From: Undaria pinnatifida
Taxonomy: Eukaryota > Sar > Phaeophyceae > Laminariales > Alariaceae
Length of the DNA: 64,000 nt
Direction: 5' to 3'
Assembly (NCBI GenBank): GCA_012845835.1
Contig: JABAKD010000008.1
Location: 13,763,501 to 13,827,500, forward strand
In this document: positions 63,723 through 64,000 of the stretch, piece after piece
Layout of the letters: every line of letters begins with the position of its first letter
How positions within the stretch are numbered: position 1 is the stretch's first letter
Program-made: the position numbers and the translations under genes
Notes under the pieces: model-generated
Told to the model about the DNA's origin: nothing
What the model saw: the letters and a program-made list of their open reading frames with translations, nothing else
Database searches by the model: none

Positions 63723-64000
63723 NNNNNNNNNNNNNNNNNNNNNNNNNNNNNNNNNNNNNNNNNNNNNNNNNNNNNNNNNNNNNNNNNNNNNNNNNNNNNN
63801 NNNNNNNNNNNNNNNNNNNNNNNNNNNNNNNNNNNNNNNNNNNNNNNNNNNNNNNNNNNNNNNNNNNNNNNNNNNNNNNNNNNNNNNNNNNNNNNNNNNN
63901 NNNNNNNNNNNNNNNNNNNNNNNNNNNNNNNNNNNNNNNNNNNNNNNNNNNNNNNNNNNNNNNNNNNNNNNNNNNNNNNNNNNNNNNNNNNNNNNNNNNN
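63723..64000. other. Assembly gap (N)
   Basis: The bases are all N. Upstream exons of the ankyrin gene may be hidden here or beyond. Confidence 1.

Overview
The window is eukaryotic nuclear DNA. It has spliced genes with GT-AG introns, very long introns and many layered dispersed repeats. The proteins are rich in Gln, Gly and Ser, and coding exons are richer in G/C at third positions than the surrounding DNA. This combination, with the BRWD-type and PSP1-type proteins found, would fit a stramenopile such as a brown alga (Ectocarpus-like). That assignment is inference; nothing in the window proves it.

Genes. Three or four loci can be supported. (1) 1609-2431, minus strand: the first two coding exons of a BRWD/PHIP-type protein (bromodomain and WD repeats); the rest lies off the left edge. 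(2) 27216-53520, minus strand: a PSP1-domain gene assembled here from nine exons. Every junction keeps frame, and the conserved domain is spread over six exons separated by introns of 0.37-9.0 kb. The gene occupies about 26 kb for about 1,420 codons, and its 5' end is uncertain. (3) 63151-63342, minus strand: an ankyrin-repeat exon next to an assembly gap. (4) 62071-62246, plus strand: a probable exon of an unknown gene.

Everything else is repeats. The intergenic stretch 2432-27215 and the PSP1 introns share the same families. R1 is a miniature LTR retrotransposon (TRIM) with 84-bp LTRs. R2 is a small LTR element with LTRs of about 270 bp that shares its primer-site/internal segment with R1. 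There is a hAT-type MITE with an 8-bp target duplication and a SINE (S1) with an A-rich tail and 9-14 bp target duplications. M1 is a TTAA-flanked MITE that also forms tandem arrays. M2 and M3 are further terminal-inverted-repeat families. There is also a multi-copy family R4, a foldback element, a GGGTCG-rich element (GT1) and many micro- and minisatellites. Several nestings give relative ages: R2 inside R1, R1 inside M3, M3 inside R4, S1 inside R4, M1 inside S1, and a solo R1 LTR inside the foldback family.

The most interesting material is the R1/R2 system: very short LTRs, a tRNA T-arm-like segment in the internal region, hybrid R1/R2 copies, and insertion sites verified by empty paralogues. 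Next are the repeat-stuffed PSP1 gene and a degenerate tandem repeat that seems to descend from the end of the ankyrin exon. 63723-64000 is unsequenced (N).
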